Source of the DNA: Lewinellaceae bacterium
GTDB taxonomy: Bacteria > Bacteroidota > Bacteroidia > Chitinophagales > Saprospiraceae
Direction: 5' to 3'
Assembly: GCA_020636215.1 (NCBI GenBank)
Contig: JACJYG010000013.1
Location: forward strand, 1 to 64,000
DNA length: 64,000 nt
A model generated the notes under the pieces. It was not told the DNA's origin. It searched no databases and saw only the letters and a list, made by a program, of their open reading frames with translations. Position numbers and translations under genes: made by a program. The first letter of the stretch is position 1, and each line of letters begins with the position of its first letter. Positions 55,882-63,451 of this stretch are shown one piece after another.

Positions 55882-56050
55882 TAATGTCGTCAACTTAGGG
55901 CTGTCAGCGACTGACTAAACCAGGTTCTTCTACCTGGCGAGTCAGCCGCTGACTGACGCGGAAATAGTCAGCGGCTGGCTTGCGTCGAGTTATCCTTGCT
56001 TAGCCAGACGCTGACAGGACGACCATGAGAATCTTAAGTTGACGACATTA
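55882..56050. mobile_element. MITE, 169 bp, 16-bp terminal inverted repeats, 11-bp target duplication
   Basis: TAATGTCGTCAACTTA (55882-55897) is inverted at 56035-56050, and ATCCATAGTAT is duplicated at 55871-55881 and 56051-56061. The duplication length fits IS4-type transposition. The interior contains tandem 15-bp palindromes AGTCAGC-N-GCTGACT (55940-55954) and AGTCAGC-G-GCTGGCT (55966-55980), plus GTCAG-CGA-CTGAC (55903-55915). It lies 7 bp beyond the CAP gene's stop and 91 bp from the preceding, unrelated MITE. Confidence 0.88.
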
Positions 56051-56067
56051 ATCCATAGTATCCCTAT

Positions 56068-56607
56068 TCACAACGGCGCCCCCAGCACCAAAGTCCAGAA
56101 CCTTCCACCCGCTCCATCGACAAAGGCCATGCCCATATCGCTATATTCTTTGCCCATCATATTCTGGCAATGGCCGTCATGGCTGGATTGCCATTCCGCT
56201 ACTACTTCCTGGGAGGTTTGCTGCCCCTTTGCGATGTTCTCGGCGATGGCACTCCAATTGAAACCGGCTTGCTCAGCGCGCTTTCCGACTTCACTGCCAT
56301 TGGTGCCCGTGTGGCTGAAGTGGTTGTTCCGGGCCATGTCTTCGGTATGGTTTTGAGCAGCCTTGGCCAGGCTATTGCTCCAACGAAGCGGTGGCGCGGC
56401 AGGCATCCGTTCCCCATCACCGCAGCGGCAGCCAGTGGCGCGCAGGGCATTGATGGCGGAAAGCAATTCATTGCCATCACCCGGGTTTGGAGAAGGGGAA
56501 GTGACAGGCTCCGACGGAGGGCTTGAAGAAATGGGCTTAGAGCCGCCACAACTATTTAGGAGCACCAAAAGAAAAAACGACAGGATCGAAAGGTTTTTAG
56601 TCTGCAT
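56068..56607 (-). CDS. CAP/SCP-domain lipoprotein
   Basis: 179 residues. MQTKNLSILSFFLLVLLNSC has a lipobox (LLNSC). After a Ser/Pro linker, the CAP domain covers about 45-179: LLSAINALRATGC, LRWSNSLAKAAQNHTEDMA with the conserved His, NHFSHTGTNGS, ENIAKGQQTSQEVVAEWQSS, DGHCQNMMGKEYSDMGMAFV. These are the CAP/SCP/PR-1 signatures; the two His and Glu of the putative metal site are present. It is surface-anchored; CAP proteins bind lipids or carry out unclear wall-related tasks. A MITE inserted just beyond its stop codon. Confidence 0.9.
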   Translation of the reverse strand: MQTKNLSILSFFLLVLLNSCGGSKPISSSPPSEPVTSPSPNPGDGNELLSAINALRATGCRCGDGERMPAAPPLRWSNSLAKAAQNHTEDMARNNHFSHTGTNGSEVGKRAEQAGFNWSAIAENIAKGQQTSQEVVAEWQSSHDGHCQNMMGKEYSDMGMAFVDGAGGRFWTLVLGAPL

Positions 56608-56919
56608 AGGTTTAGGTTTCTGTGTGAATGGCCGGAATAATTCAACTAAGATAGGCCTTTTTAGCGCTCATGAAAAAATAAATAGCCGCTCACGCTGCGC
56701 GGTAAAAATCTAAATAACTAATTGATTACAAGCATTTAAAGCACAGAACATCCGATTACAAACGGCTACAAACGACTACAAACGGCATTAAACATTTATT
56801 CTACGGCTAGCACCTGCCCTGGCCTGCATCTTTGTATGGCCCGTTCGACGGAACAGTTATGGCCCCTGAACGGATCACAAATTTCAAACCCAAATTGTCA
56901 ACCTTAAAATTATTAAGTC
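56608..56919 (+). other. Divergent region upstream of ssb with a 10-bp repeat
   Basis: 312 bp between the divergent CAP and SSB genes. Four imperfect 10-bp units of the type GGCTACAAAC are at about 56752-56791. GCATCTTTG at about 56826-56834 is a reasonable -7 box for the SSB gene. I see nothing else. Confidence 0.45.
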
Positions 56920-57249
56920 ATGAACAACTTACGCAACAAAGTACAACTGATCGGCAACCTCGGCAGGGAAGTAGAATTCAAAGAACTGGGAGATGGCAAT
57001 GCTATTGCCCGGGTGACGATCGCCACCAAGGACATTTACAAAAACGCGGCGGGCGAAAGGGTCGTCGATGTGCAATGGCACAACCTGATTGGCTGGGGCC
57101 GAGTCGCCGAAATCATGGCTGTTATGCTTCGAAAAGGCCGTGAAGTGGCGGTTCAGGGCAAGCTGACCCACCGCACCTTTGAAGACAAAGACGGCCAGAA
57201 ACGGAATATTTCGGAGGTCGTAGTCAGTGAGTTTATTCCATTGAACTAG
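56920..57249 (+). CDS. ssb: Single-stranded DNA-binding protein, short form (1)
   Basis: 109 residues. The OB-fold begins MNNLRNKVQLIGNLGREVEF, with the conserved VTIATKDIYKN, VQWHNLIGWGRVAEIM, LRKGREVAVQGKLTHRTFED, KRNISEVVVSEFIPLN motifs of SsbA/SsbB proteins. It ends with the OB-fold: the glycine-rich linker and the acidic C-terminal tip (DDDIPF-like) that recruits partner proteins are missing. It would bind ssDNA, probably as a tetramer, but could not interact with the usual repair partners. A second copy lies 216 bp downstream; the two are paralogues, not recent duplicates. Confidence 0.92.
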   Translation: MNNLRNKVQLIGNLGREVEFKELGDGNAIARVTIATKDIYKNAAGERVVDVQWHNLIGWGRVAEIMAVMLRKGREVAVQGKLTHRTFEDKDGQKRNISEVVVSEFIPLN

Positions 57250-57254
57250 GCCAA

Positions 57255-57369
57255 TAGGGTGTTTGGGTGTTTGAGTGTTTGGGTGTTTGAGTGTTTAAGT
57301 TTAGACTGTTCAAATAACTGTGTTAAAGGAACACGCTCTTTAAGTTCCTCCGAGCCACTCAAACACCCA
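57255..57369. repeat. 8-bp minisatellite with inverted partner and a solitary MITE end
   Basis: About five GTGTTTGG/GTGTTTGA units (57259-57298), and CACTCAAACACCC (57356-57368) as the inverted partner. In between, AGACTGTTCAAATAACTGTG (57304-57323) resembles the left end of the MITE at 55583 without a matching right end. Confidence 0.7.
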
Positions 57370-57465
57370 CTCCCCAAATACTCCCTACTTCATTTTTTCC
57401 ACAACCCGTTGCCGCGCAGTGCTGGCGGGAGGTACATTAATAAATCAATCAAAAAACCAATTATC

Positions 57466-57807
57466 ATGAATCAGATCAGAAACAGCGTTACCCTCATCGG
57501 ACACCTGGGGCAGGACCCGCAGTTCCTCACCACGCAGAATGGACAAAGCCTGGTCAACCTTTCGCTGGCCACTAATGATTACTATCTCAACAAGGAGGGA
57601 GAACGGATTACCACCACGGAGTGGCACCGCTGCATTGCCTGGGGCAAACTGGCCGAACGGATAAACGCTTTTTGTAAAAAAGGTAAAGAGGTGGCCGTAC
57701 GGGGTAAGCTCACCTACAACAGCTTCGAGGGCAAGGATGGAATACGCCGCAACATTCCCCAGATCGTGATCAGCGAGTTTACCATGCTGAGCAAAGAAAA
57801 ATCTTAA
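57466..57807 (+). CDS. ssb: Single-stranded DNA-binding protein, short form (2)
   Basis: 113 residues from ATG at 57466; the frame is open further upstream without similarity. The OB-fold motifs are MNQIRNSVTLIGHLGQDPQF, LSLATNDYYLN, TEWHRCIAWGKLAERINAFC, KKGKEVAVRGKLTYNSFEGK, RRNIPQIVISEFTML. Like its upstream neighbour it lacks the acidic C-terminal tail, ending SKEKS. It may act with the first SSB as a hetero-oligomer or be specialised for a plasmid-like or transformation role. The tandem arrangement could be transcribed from one promoter. Confidence 0.9.
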   Translation: MNQIRNSVTLIGHLGQDPQFLTTQNGQSLVNLSLATNDYYLNKEGERITTTEWHRCIAWGKLAERINAFCKKGKEVAVRGKLTYNSFEGKDGIRRNIPQIVISEFTMLSKEKS

Positions 57808-57886
57808 ACCGCGGCCTTTTCATCCGGTGGAGGCCTTAGTGCAGTCCAAAGAAAGTGGAGGTGGGTAAAACGATTTAACCATTTTT

Positions 57887-57907
57887 AACCGGCTCCATAG
57901 AGACGGC
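57887..57907 (+). repeat. Dispersed motif copy 4 (CCGGCTC / AGAGACGG)
   Basis: AACCGGCTCCATAGAGACGG, preceded by AACCATTTTT, in the gap between the second SSB and the YghO-like gene. Compare 19236, 38977 and 49788. Confidence 0.55.
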
Positions 57908-58062
57908 AGGCCATTTCCATTTCTTTCCGCCAAAAAAGCTTTTGTGGCGCCCCGCAACTTGGGCCAGTCTTCTGCCTGCTTTTAGAAGGAGCCGATGTGC
58001 CGCATTTTCTACTTCAGAATTACTTGCTAACTTCGCTGTTCAATAAGTAAGGAGGAGTAGCT

Positions 58063-59229
58063 ATGCAATTCACAGAAGTAAAGGACAAAAAAGGTTGGAA
58101 GTTATTCCATAAGGTACCTCATATAATCTACAAGGATGACCCCAACTGGATCTGTCCCCTGGAAGGGGATGTGCAATCCATTTTCAACCCGGCGCTAAAC
58201 AAAGCCTACGCGGATGGGGCGGCCATCTGTTATGTTCTGCAGGATGATGCCGGCCAGTTGGTGGGCCGCATTGCCGCCTTTATCGACCTCGAACGGAATA
58301 AAACCCAGCCCTATCCCATTGGAGGCATAGGTTTTTTCGAATGCATTGATAATCAAGACTACGCTTTTGCCCTGTTCGAAAAAGCCCGTGACTGGTTAGT
58401 AGAACTCGGGGCTAAAATTATCGAAGGGCCAGTTAATTTTGGGGAACGTGACAAATACTGGGGACTGCTGGTCAAAGGCTTTTATCCGCCGCTCTTTCAG
58501 GAAAATTACCATCCTGCTTATTATCGGCCGTTCTTTGAAAACTGGGGCTTCCTCCCCTATGAACAGATCCTGACCTTTAAAGGCGATACCAGCAACATCC
58601 CCGTAGATAAACTGCGCCGGATCGCTACGCGCCTGAAGGAGCGGTACGACCTCTCTACTCAAGCGCTGGATTATGCTAAGCTCGAAAAATATGCTCAGGA
58701 TTTTTGCGAGGTCTATAATGCAACTTTTAATCAATTCGGCCATTTCAAGCCCATCGTACCCAAACAGGTGATCACGCTGCTGAAGGAAGCTAAAACTATA
58801 GCCGACCCCAATGTCATGGCCATGGCTTATTACGAAGACAAGCCGGCAGGTTTTTGTGCATTTTTTCCGGATATCAACCCCTTGTTGAAACCGGTCAAAG
58901 GCAAGCTGAACTGGCGCACTATCCCGGGCTTTCTGGTGCGCAAATACTTCAAGAAAACGTACGATGCCAAAGGTATTGGTTTTGGCATCCACCCCGAATA
59001 CAGGAGCAAAGGGATATTTGCAGTGATTGTTGAATACATGGCCAGAGAACGGAACCGGGCACGCTACCCTTACATGTATCTTACTACCATCAGGGCGCAC
59101 AATAAGGACGCTATCAGTGCTTATGAAAACCTGGTCATTGAAGTGGACCGGGTACACATTGCTTACCGAAAACCACTGGAAGAGGGCATTGTGATCGAAC
59201 CCTTCGAATTTATGGTAGAGATTGATTAA
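58063..59229 (+). CDS. YghO-like GNAT-superfamily protein
   Basis: 388 residues. The sequence MQFTEVKDKKGWKLFHKVPH, YKDDPNWICPLEGDVQSIF, GRIAAFIDLERN, GGIGFFECIDNQDYAFALFE, GPVNFGERDKYWGLLVKGF and the C-terminal GIGFGIHPEYRSKGIFAVIV fit the uncharacterised YghO family, distantly related to FemABX/GNAT acyltransferases. It is cytoplasmic and its donor and acceptor are unknown. A purine-rich ribosome site (AAGGAGGAG) ends about 8 bp before the start, unusual for this window where such sites are weak. It is convergent with ftsK. Confidence 0.85.
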   Translation: MQFTEVKDKKGWKLFHKVPHIIYKDDPNWICPLEGDVQSIFNPALNKAYADGAAICYVLQDDAGQLVGRIAAFIDLERNKTQPYPIGGIGFFECIDNQDYAFALFEKARDWLVELGAKIIEGPVNFGERDKYWGLLVKGFYPPLFQENYHPAYYRPFFENWGFLPYEQILTFKGDTSNIPVDKLRRIATRLKERYDLSTQALDYAKLEKYAQDFCEVYNATFNQFGHFKPIVPKQVITLLKEAKTIADPNVMAMAYYEDKPAGFCAFFPDINPLLKPVKGKLNWRTIPGFLVRKYFKKTYDAKGIGFGIHPEYRSKGIFAVIVEYMARERNRARYPYMYLTTIRAHNKDAISAYENLVIEVDRVHIAYRKPLEEGIVIEPFEFMVEID

Positions 59230-59308
59230 GCGCTTGTTCTATTTCCTGTAAGGCCGGCATCTGCGATGCCCTGATATGCTTTGTCAATCCTGAGGAAAGA
59301 TCCCGGTT

Positions 59309-61780
59309 TTACTTCCGGTTGCGAATATCCTCCAGATATCTTTGTAGTTCTATTTCATCATAAATGAGTACCTCGCGGGCTTTACTACCTTCACTGGGCC
59401 CTACAATACCCAGGGCTTCCAATTGGTCCATGATGCGGCCGGCGCGGTTGTAGCCAAGCTTTAACCTGCGTTGGATCATAGAAGTAGAACCATGCTGATT
59501 TTGTACGATGAGCCGGGCGGCATCCTCCACCATTTCGTCCAGGTCGGCGTAGGTCAGGCCCTGGGTACCGGAAATTTCCTGGTCGTCTCCATGGAATTCG
59601 GGGAGGAAGTAGGGTTCCGGATAGCCGGGTTGCTGGGCGATGAATTCAACCACACGTTCCACTTCCGGCGTATCGACGTAAGCGCCCTGCAGGCGGATCA
59701 TTTCGCCCCCAACGGATAGCAGCATATCTCCCTGGCCGATCAGTTGGTCCGCGCCACCGGCATCGAGAATAGTGCGGGAGTCTACTTTTGAGGCAACCTT
59801 ATACGCAATGCGGGCTGGGAAGTTGGCTTTGATCACACCAGTAATGATGTTAACCGATGGGCGCTGGGTGGCGATGATGAGGTGAATGCCCACCGCCCGG
59901 GCCAACTGGGCTAAACGCCCGATCGGCAATTCCACTTCCTTGCCCGCGGTCATGATCATATCGGCAAATTCATCGATAACCAACACGATAAAGGGAAGGA
60001 ATCGGTGGCCCTTATGAGGATTGAGCCGACGCTGGACAAACTTCTCGTTGTATTCGCGGATATTGCGGGCAGAGGCCTTCTTCAACAGGTCATAACGCTG
60101 GTCCATCTCAATGCAGAGAGAGTTGAGCGTATGGATAACCCGGTTCGTTTCGGTAGTGATAGGCTCCTCCTGTTCCGGAAGAAAAGACAAAAAATGGCTT
60201 TCCAACCGGCTGTAGGGAAATAACTCCACCTTCTTAGGGTCGACGAGCACCAGCTTCACCTGTGAAGGGTGCTTCTTGTAGAGAAGCGACATCAGAATGG
60301 CGTTGACCCCCACGGACTTACCCTGGCCGGTAGCACCGGCAACGAGCAGGTGGGGCATCTTGGCCAGGTCGGCTACAAATACTTCATTGGAGATAGTCTT
60401 ACCCAGGGCAATGGGCAGATCCATTTTGGCGCGCTTGAATTTTTCGTGCATCAGCACCTCCCGCATGGAAACGACTTGCTTCTTCTTATTCGGCACCTCA
60501 ATACCAATAGTCCCTTTACCGGGGATCGGTGCGATAATACGGATTCCCAAAGCAGCGAGGCTAAGCGCAATGTCGTCCTCCAGGTTTTTGATCTTGGAGA
60601 TGCGCACGCCCGGAGCAGGAATGATCTCATAGAGGGTAACGGTAGGCCCAATCGTAGCCCGTATTTTGGTGATCTCGATCTTGTAATTGAGCAGCGTCTC
60701 GATGATCTGATCCTTATTCGCCTCCAACTCTGCCCGGTCGATCTCCACCCGCTGATCCGAATAGTCATCGAGCAATGCGACTACGGGATATTCGTAAGAG
60801 GATAATTCCAGGGTAGGGTCGTATGGTTCGCTGTGGTCTACGTTCTCTTCCTGGAAAGGCATGAGGTCGGGCGGAGTGAAAGGGCTCACGGGGCTGCTCT
60901 CGGAAGGGACGGCACTGGGCAGCGGCCCTTCCTGGATCTCCAGTTCCGCCCCACCCGGCCGGCTGAATTCCTTCCGTTGGTTAGCTTCCTCATTGGCCAA
61001 ATCGAAAGCCAATTGGCTCGCACCGGGGCTGGCGGGCCGGTCCAGCAACTCGGATTCCGCTTCATATTCTTCGTCTTCCCCGCCCCGTTCTCCAGGGCGT
61101 AGAGCGGACACCCCCTCCCGACGGGCTTCTTCTTGCTTGCGGCCGGGCAAACGGCCAGTGACCCAGTCGTTGACGTAAGCCTTTGCATCCCGAAAGGCCC
61201 CCTGCACCGTCATATCATTGAAATTAGGGTTGATATTCCAGACAATGGTGCCTAAGATCAGGAAAAAAAACAGGACGATCAGGCCTAGGGTGCCCACAAA
61301 ACTGACCAGCCATTCACTCACAGCTTTGCCAAAGGCGCCTCCCCATGGAAATTCAGCCTTGCTGGCTGCGAAACCCAAAAAAACAGAGGCCATAAACAGC
61401 ATCAACAGCCATAAACGGAATTTTGGCCAGTAAGCACTCAGAGGCAATCGGCGGATCAGCCCCAGGCCCACCACCACCAAAATGACAATAAAAATATAGG
61501 ACGGCAGGCCAAAGCCCCAATAGAAGAACATATTGGAAATAATAGCGCCCAACCGGCCCAGCCAGTTCGCCATTTCATAATTGCCCAGCAACAAACTCCA
61601 GGAAAACTGTAACACATCACTCTGGTCTTCCTTCCAGGTGAATAGATAGGAGGTAAATGCAATGGCCAGGTATAAGGCCGTGAACAGACACAGTACCCCT
61701 AAAAGCTTAGGAATCCGCTCATCGTTTATTCCTAGCCTTAGCCTCAATTGCCCTGTTTTCTTGCTCTTTCTATTAGCCAT
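59309..61780 (-). CDS. ftsK: DNA translocase FtsK/SpoIIIE
   Basis: 823 residues from ATG at 61780 (MANRKSKKTG); an extension to 61864 lacks similarity. Four to five N-terminal membrane helices (residues about 25-210) anchor it at the division septum. A short linker (about 210-350) is followed by the alpha/beta motor with Walker A VAGATGQGKSVG (about 480-491) and Walker B VLVIDEFADM (about 600). The C-terminal gamma winged-helix domain (STSMIQRRLKLGYNRAGRIM, about 762-780) reads the chromosome-orienting KOPS sites. It pumps chromosome termini into the daughter cells and activates dimer resolution. It stands alone, divergent from the aminotransferase gene. Confidence 0.96.
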   Translation of the reverse strand: MANRKSKKTGQLRLRLGINDERIPKLLGVLCLFTALYLAIAFTSYLFTWKEDQSDVLQFSWSLLLGNYEMANWLGRLGAIISNMFFYWGFGLPSYIFIVILVVVGLGLIRRLPLSAYWPKFRLWLLMLFMASVFLGFAASKAEFPWGGAFGKAVSEWLVSFVGTLGLIVLFFFLILGTIVWNINPNFNDMTVQGAFRDAKAYVNDWVTGRLPGRKQEEARREGVSALRPGERGGEDEEYEAESELLDRPASPGASQLAFDLANEEANQRKEFSRPGGAELEIQEGPLPSAVPSESSPVSPFTPPDLMPFQEENVDHSEPYDPTLELSSYEYPVVALLDDYSDQRVEIDRAELEANKDQIIETLLNYKIEITKIRATIGPTVTLYEIIPAPGVRISKIKNLEDDIALSLAALGIRIIAPIPGKGTIGIEVPNKKKQVVSMREVLMHEKFKRAKMDLPIALGKTISNEVFVADLAKMPHLLVAGATGQGKSVGVNAILMSLLYKKHPSQVKLVLVDPKKVELFPYSRLESHFLSFLPEQEEPITTETNRVIHTLNSLCIEMDQRYDLLKKASARNIREYNEKFVQRRLNPHKGHRFLPFIVLVIDEFADMIMTAGKEVELPIGRLAQLARAVGIHLIIATQRPSVNIITGVIKANFPARIAYKVASKVDSRTILDAGGADQLIGQGDMLLSVGGEMIRLQGAYVDTPEVERVVEFIAQQPGYPEPYFLPEFHGDDQEISGTQGLTYADLDEMVEDAARLIVQNQHGSTSMIQRRLKLGYNRAGRIMDQLEALGIVGPSEGSKAREVLIYDEIELQRYLEDIRNRK

Positions 61781-62121
61781 TCTAGTGTTTCTGACTGCTC
61801 GATCGGCTACAAAAATAGATATTAATTGCCGTAAATCTAACATATGGAGAGTAATGTTACACACAGCCTGTCAACAATGCGATGATCGTTTAGTCACTAA
61901 TTTGATGGCCTACCGCTGTTCCCTGCCTTCTAATGACGATAAAGGCATGAACCAGATCATGGGCCAGAAGCGGCGCCGGGCAAAGGAAGGGGCTTCTCCA
62001 AAAGATTTGCAGAAGGTGGAGCAAGTGCAGGCTATCCGTTGATAGTTGTTCGTTACTTCTTTTGGCTGCAAGCCTTCCAGGCAATTCTTAACCAAGCCTA
62101 CTAAAACTCAAAACAAAGCTT
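61781..62121. other. Divergent region between ftsK and the aminotransferase gene
   Basis: 341 bp holding both promoters. An open plus frame crosses it, but it has no recognisable similarity and is discarded. I see no repeat or structured RNA. Confidence 0.4.
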
Positions 62122-63315
62122 ATGACTTTCCAGCCCGAACTATTAGAATCCTGCCGCCGGGACACCCCGGGCGCCAGCCAGCGTATTCATTTCAATAATG
62201 CCGGTGCAGCCCTGATGCCGCGACAGGTATTGGAAGCCATGCAGCAACACCTGTCTCTGGAAATGCAAATGGGCGGCTACGAAGCCGCTGCTTTTGCCCG
62301 TCGGGACATCGCCGGCTTTTACGGCGCTGTCGCCCGATTACTGAATACGGAACCACGTAATATTGCCTTTGCCGGCTCGGCCACTGATGCCTACAACAAA
62401 GCCCTCTCCGCCATTCCTTTCGAACCCGGAGACTTCATCCTGACCACTAATGATGACTATGTATCCAATCAAATAGCCTTTATACAGGCAGAGCGTCGCT
62501 TCGGAACAAGGGTTATCAGGGCCGCCGCCTTACCGGAAGGAGGAGTAGACCCCGATTCAGTGGAGCAACTCGTCCGCAAGCATAAGCCAAAGCTGGTGGC
62601 CGTTACCCATATGCCTACCAATTCAGGCCTGGTGCAGCCCATAGAGGCTATTGGACAGATCTGCCGGCAACACAATTGCCTCTATCTCGTGGACGCCTGC
62701 CAGTCAGCCGGCCAGGCCCCACTAGATGTGCAAAGGATCCACTGCGATTTCCTCAGCGCTACGTTCCGTAAATTCCTGCGCGGGCCCAGAGGCGCCGGCT
62801 TCCTCTATGTCTCTTCCAGAGTGCTCGACCAAGGCCTGGCGCCTCTATTTCTCGACCTGCATAGCGCCGACTGGATTGCATCCGATGCGTACCAATTGCA
62901 TCCCGATGCCTACCGCTTTGAATTGTGGGAACGCTCCTACGCGCTCGTCCTGGGAAGTAAAGCAGCAGCTGAGTATGCACTGCAAATCGGATTGGACAAT
63001 ATTCAGGCCAGGGTCAGGTTATTGGCCGCCACCCTCCGGGAACGGCTGGCTGATATTCCCGGCCTGCGTATTCTGGACCGGGGCAGCGAACGCTCCGGCA
63101 TTGTTTCCGTACACGCACCAGGGCGGAAGCCGCTTCCCCTGAAAATTGCCCTCGAAGCCCAAAGGATCAATTCCTCCATCTCTTCTCATAACGCCGCCCT
63201 TATTGACTTCGATGACAAAGGAGTAGACTGGGCCCTGCGCTTTTCACCGCATTACTATAACTCCGAAGCTGAAGTGGATGCAGTAGTCAATGCCATGAAA
63301 GCACTTGTGTCTTAA
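62122..63315 (+). CDS. Class V aminotransferase-fold PLP enzyme
   Basis: 397 residues. IHFNNAGAALMPRQVLEAM, the glycine-rich PLP-phosphate site FAGSATDAYNKALSAIPF, VTHMPTNSGLVQPIEAIG, the PLP-pyridine Asp in YLVDACQSAGQAPLDV, and the Schiff-base Lys in SATFRKFLRGPRGAGFLYV (about 217) all fit the cysteine desulfurase/isopenicillin-N-epimerase-like group. There is no conserved catalytic Cys loop of IscS/SufS evident, so it may be an aminotransferase, epimerase or lyase (EgtE-like proteins look similar). Cytoplasmic. It is monocistronic. Confidence 0.88.
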   Translation: MTFQPELLESCRRDTPGASQRIHFNNAGAALMPRQVLEAMQQHLSLEMQMGGYEAAAFARRDIAGFYGAVARLLNTEPRNIAFAGSATDAYNKALSAIPFEPGDFILTTNDDYVSNQIAFIQAERRFGTRVIRAAALPEGGVDPDSVEQLVRKHKPKLVAVTHMPTNSGLVQPIEAIGQICRQHNCLYLVDACQSAGQAPLDVQRIHCDFLSATFRKFLRGPRGAGFLYVSSRVLDQGLAPLFLDLHSADWIASDAYQLHPDAYRFELWERSYALVLGSKAAAEYALQIGLDNIQARVRLLAATLRERLADIPGLRILDRGSERSGIVSVHAPGRKPLPLKIALEAQRINSSISSHNAALIDFDDKGVDWALRFSPHYYNSEAEVDAVVNAMKALVS

Positions 63316-63375
63316 CGCCTGCACACTTACATTCCCGTCAAACAGAAAAGTTTCTAAAAAAAACAATTACATTGA

Positions 63376-63406
63376 TTTGTTTTTAAAAATATTTTGTTTT
63401 AATTTG
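63376..63406 (+). promoter_or_regulatory. Bacteroidota-type promoter of the S24/LexA-like gene
   Basis: TTTG (63376-63379), exactly 19 nt, TTAATTTG (63399-63406), matching TTTG-N19-TAnnTTTG with one mismatch. The start codon lies 46 bp further on. This is the best promoter in the window. Confidence 0.65.
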
Positions 63407-63451
63407 CCAACCAAATGCTTGACTTTTGTTTGAAACGGCAAAAACTATGTT

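Noticed and set aside
56920..57807. Tandem SSB genes as evidence of an integrated plasmid
   Set aside because: No replication, mobilisation or partition gene is seen around them, and neighbours are ordinary chromosomal genes such as ftsK.
61662..62042. 126-codon plus-strand frame upstream of the aminotransferase
   Set aside because: Overlaps the ftsK 5' end in antisense and the divergent promoter region; no family character.
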